Translations under genes and position numbers: made by a program
Assembly: GCA_012797915.1 (NCBI GenBank)
Contig: JAAZOE010000465.1
Location: 1-14,397 of the forward strand
Direction: 5' to 3'
From: Candidatus Zixiibacteriota bacterium
GTDB lineage: Bacteria; Zixibacteria; MSB-5A5; GN15; JAAZOE01
Length of the DNA: 14,397 nucleotides
The notes under the pieces: model-generated
Told to the model about the DNA's origin: nothing
Seen by the model: only the letters and a program-made list of their open reading frames with translations
The model's database searches: none
Shown here: positions 14,264 through 14,397 of the stretch, in pieces
Layout of the letters: every line of letters starts with the position of its first letter
Position numbering within the stretch: the stretch's first letter is position 1

Positions 14264-14397
14264 GGCGCCTGCTCCTGCCGGAGCGCCGCCGTCCGCCCGG
14301 CCATGTGGTGCATGTAGAGATCTTCCAGGTCCCGTCCGGCCAGCGCCGCCGCCGGTTGTTGCATGATGATCCGTCCGCTGTCCATGATGGCGACGAC
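14257..14397 (-). CDS. ABC transporter ATP-binding protein, C-terminal fragment (runs off the window)
   Basis: Only the last 46 codons are inside the window, which begins with a complete in-frame codon. The sequence VVAIMDSGRIIMQQPAA is the post-D-loop/H-loop region common to ABC ATPases (a strand, then 'dGrii'). LEDLYMHHMAG matches the usual C-terminal ending of ABC-2 drug/export-type ATPases. The Walker A, signature and Walker B motifs would lie beyond the right edge. It overlaps the first permease gene by seven bases, so it is the ATPase of this exporter and the first visible gene of the operon. Confidence 0.85.
   Translation of the reverse strand, partial: VVAIMDSGRIIMQQPAAALAGRDLEDLYMHHMAGRTAALRQEQAPC

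Noticed and set aside
11386..14317. Two long plus-strand open frames opposite the ABC permeases (11386-12519 and 13106-14317)
   Set aside because: They are rich in Gln, Arg, Gly and His with no membrane or domain pattern, as expected from the antisense of GC-rich membrane-protein genes. The minus-strand reading is clearly a paralogous permease pair.
1..14397. tRNA, rRNA, insertion sequences, phage genes or attachment sites
   Set aside because: None was seen in the gaps between genes. There is no transposase or integrase frame and no tRNA-like T-loop/anticodon pattern that I could recognise by eye.

Overview
The window (about 60% GC) looks like chromosomal DNA from an uncultured, probably anaerobic or facultative bacterium. 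Two secreted proteins end in paired dockerin-like repeats with the signature GDANCDG...VGDAVYI...YVFRGGPAP, joined to thrombospondin type 3 (TSP3) and VCBS/FG-GAP repeats. I associate that style with candidate phylum Zixibacteria and nearby FCB-group lineages. The lineage is an inference from protein style, not a phylogenetic result.

Layout. (1) 31-3556, minus strand: a three-gene respiratory operon. It encodes a Tat-exported HybA-like protein with four [4Fe-4S] clusters, a HybB/NrfD-type quinone-interacting membrane protein and a 13-heme c-type cytochrome. The genes overlap or nearly abut. A good sigma70-like promoter lies upstream, a perfect CRP/FNR-type palindrome lies in the leader, a possible 25-codon leader ORF is stop-start coupled to the first gene, and a strong terminator follows the last gene. 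No hydrogenase or molybdopterin subunit is present. (2) 3723-6580, minus: a secreted protein of about 892 residues (Ig-like domain, seven VCBS repeats, TSP3, dockerin), broken here by a single-base frameshift near 4570, with its own promoter and terminator. (3) 6600-8969, minus: a second secreted protein of 718 residues (beta-propeller-like Asp-box domain, long TSP3 array, dockerin), again with its own promoter and terminator. (4) 8986-9148, minus: a non-coding transcription unit of about 130 nt with a TTGACA-17-GATATT promoter, a long closing stem and an intrinsic terminator ending in seven U. I cannot match it to an RNA family I know. (5) 9380-11242, plus: an OPT-family oligopeptide transporter. 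(6) 11243-11406: a convergent intergenic region with three palindromes. (7) 11407-14397, minus: an ABC-2 exporter operon with the C-terminal end of an ATPase and two tandem paralogous permeases of exactly equal length (472 aa).

How the parts fit. The first operon probably moves electrons between the membrane quinone pool and periplasmic or extracellular partners. The two dockerin-tailed proteins are exported, Ca2+-binding surface or secreted proteins that share C-terminal modules and probably a common export or anchoring route. The OPT and ABC genes are transport functions with no visible link to the rest. The most novel-looking items are the hydrogenase-less HybA/HybB/13-heme module and its leader, and the orphan structured RNA.
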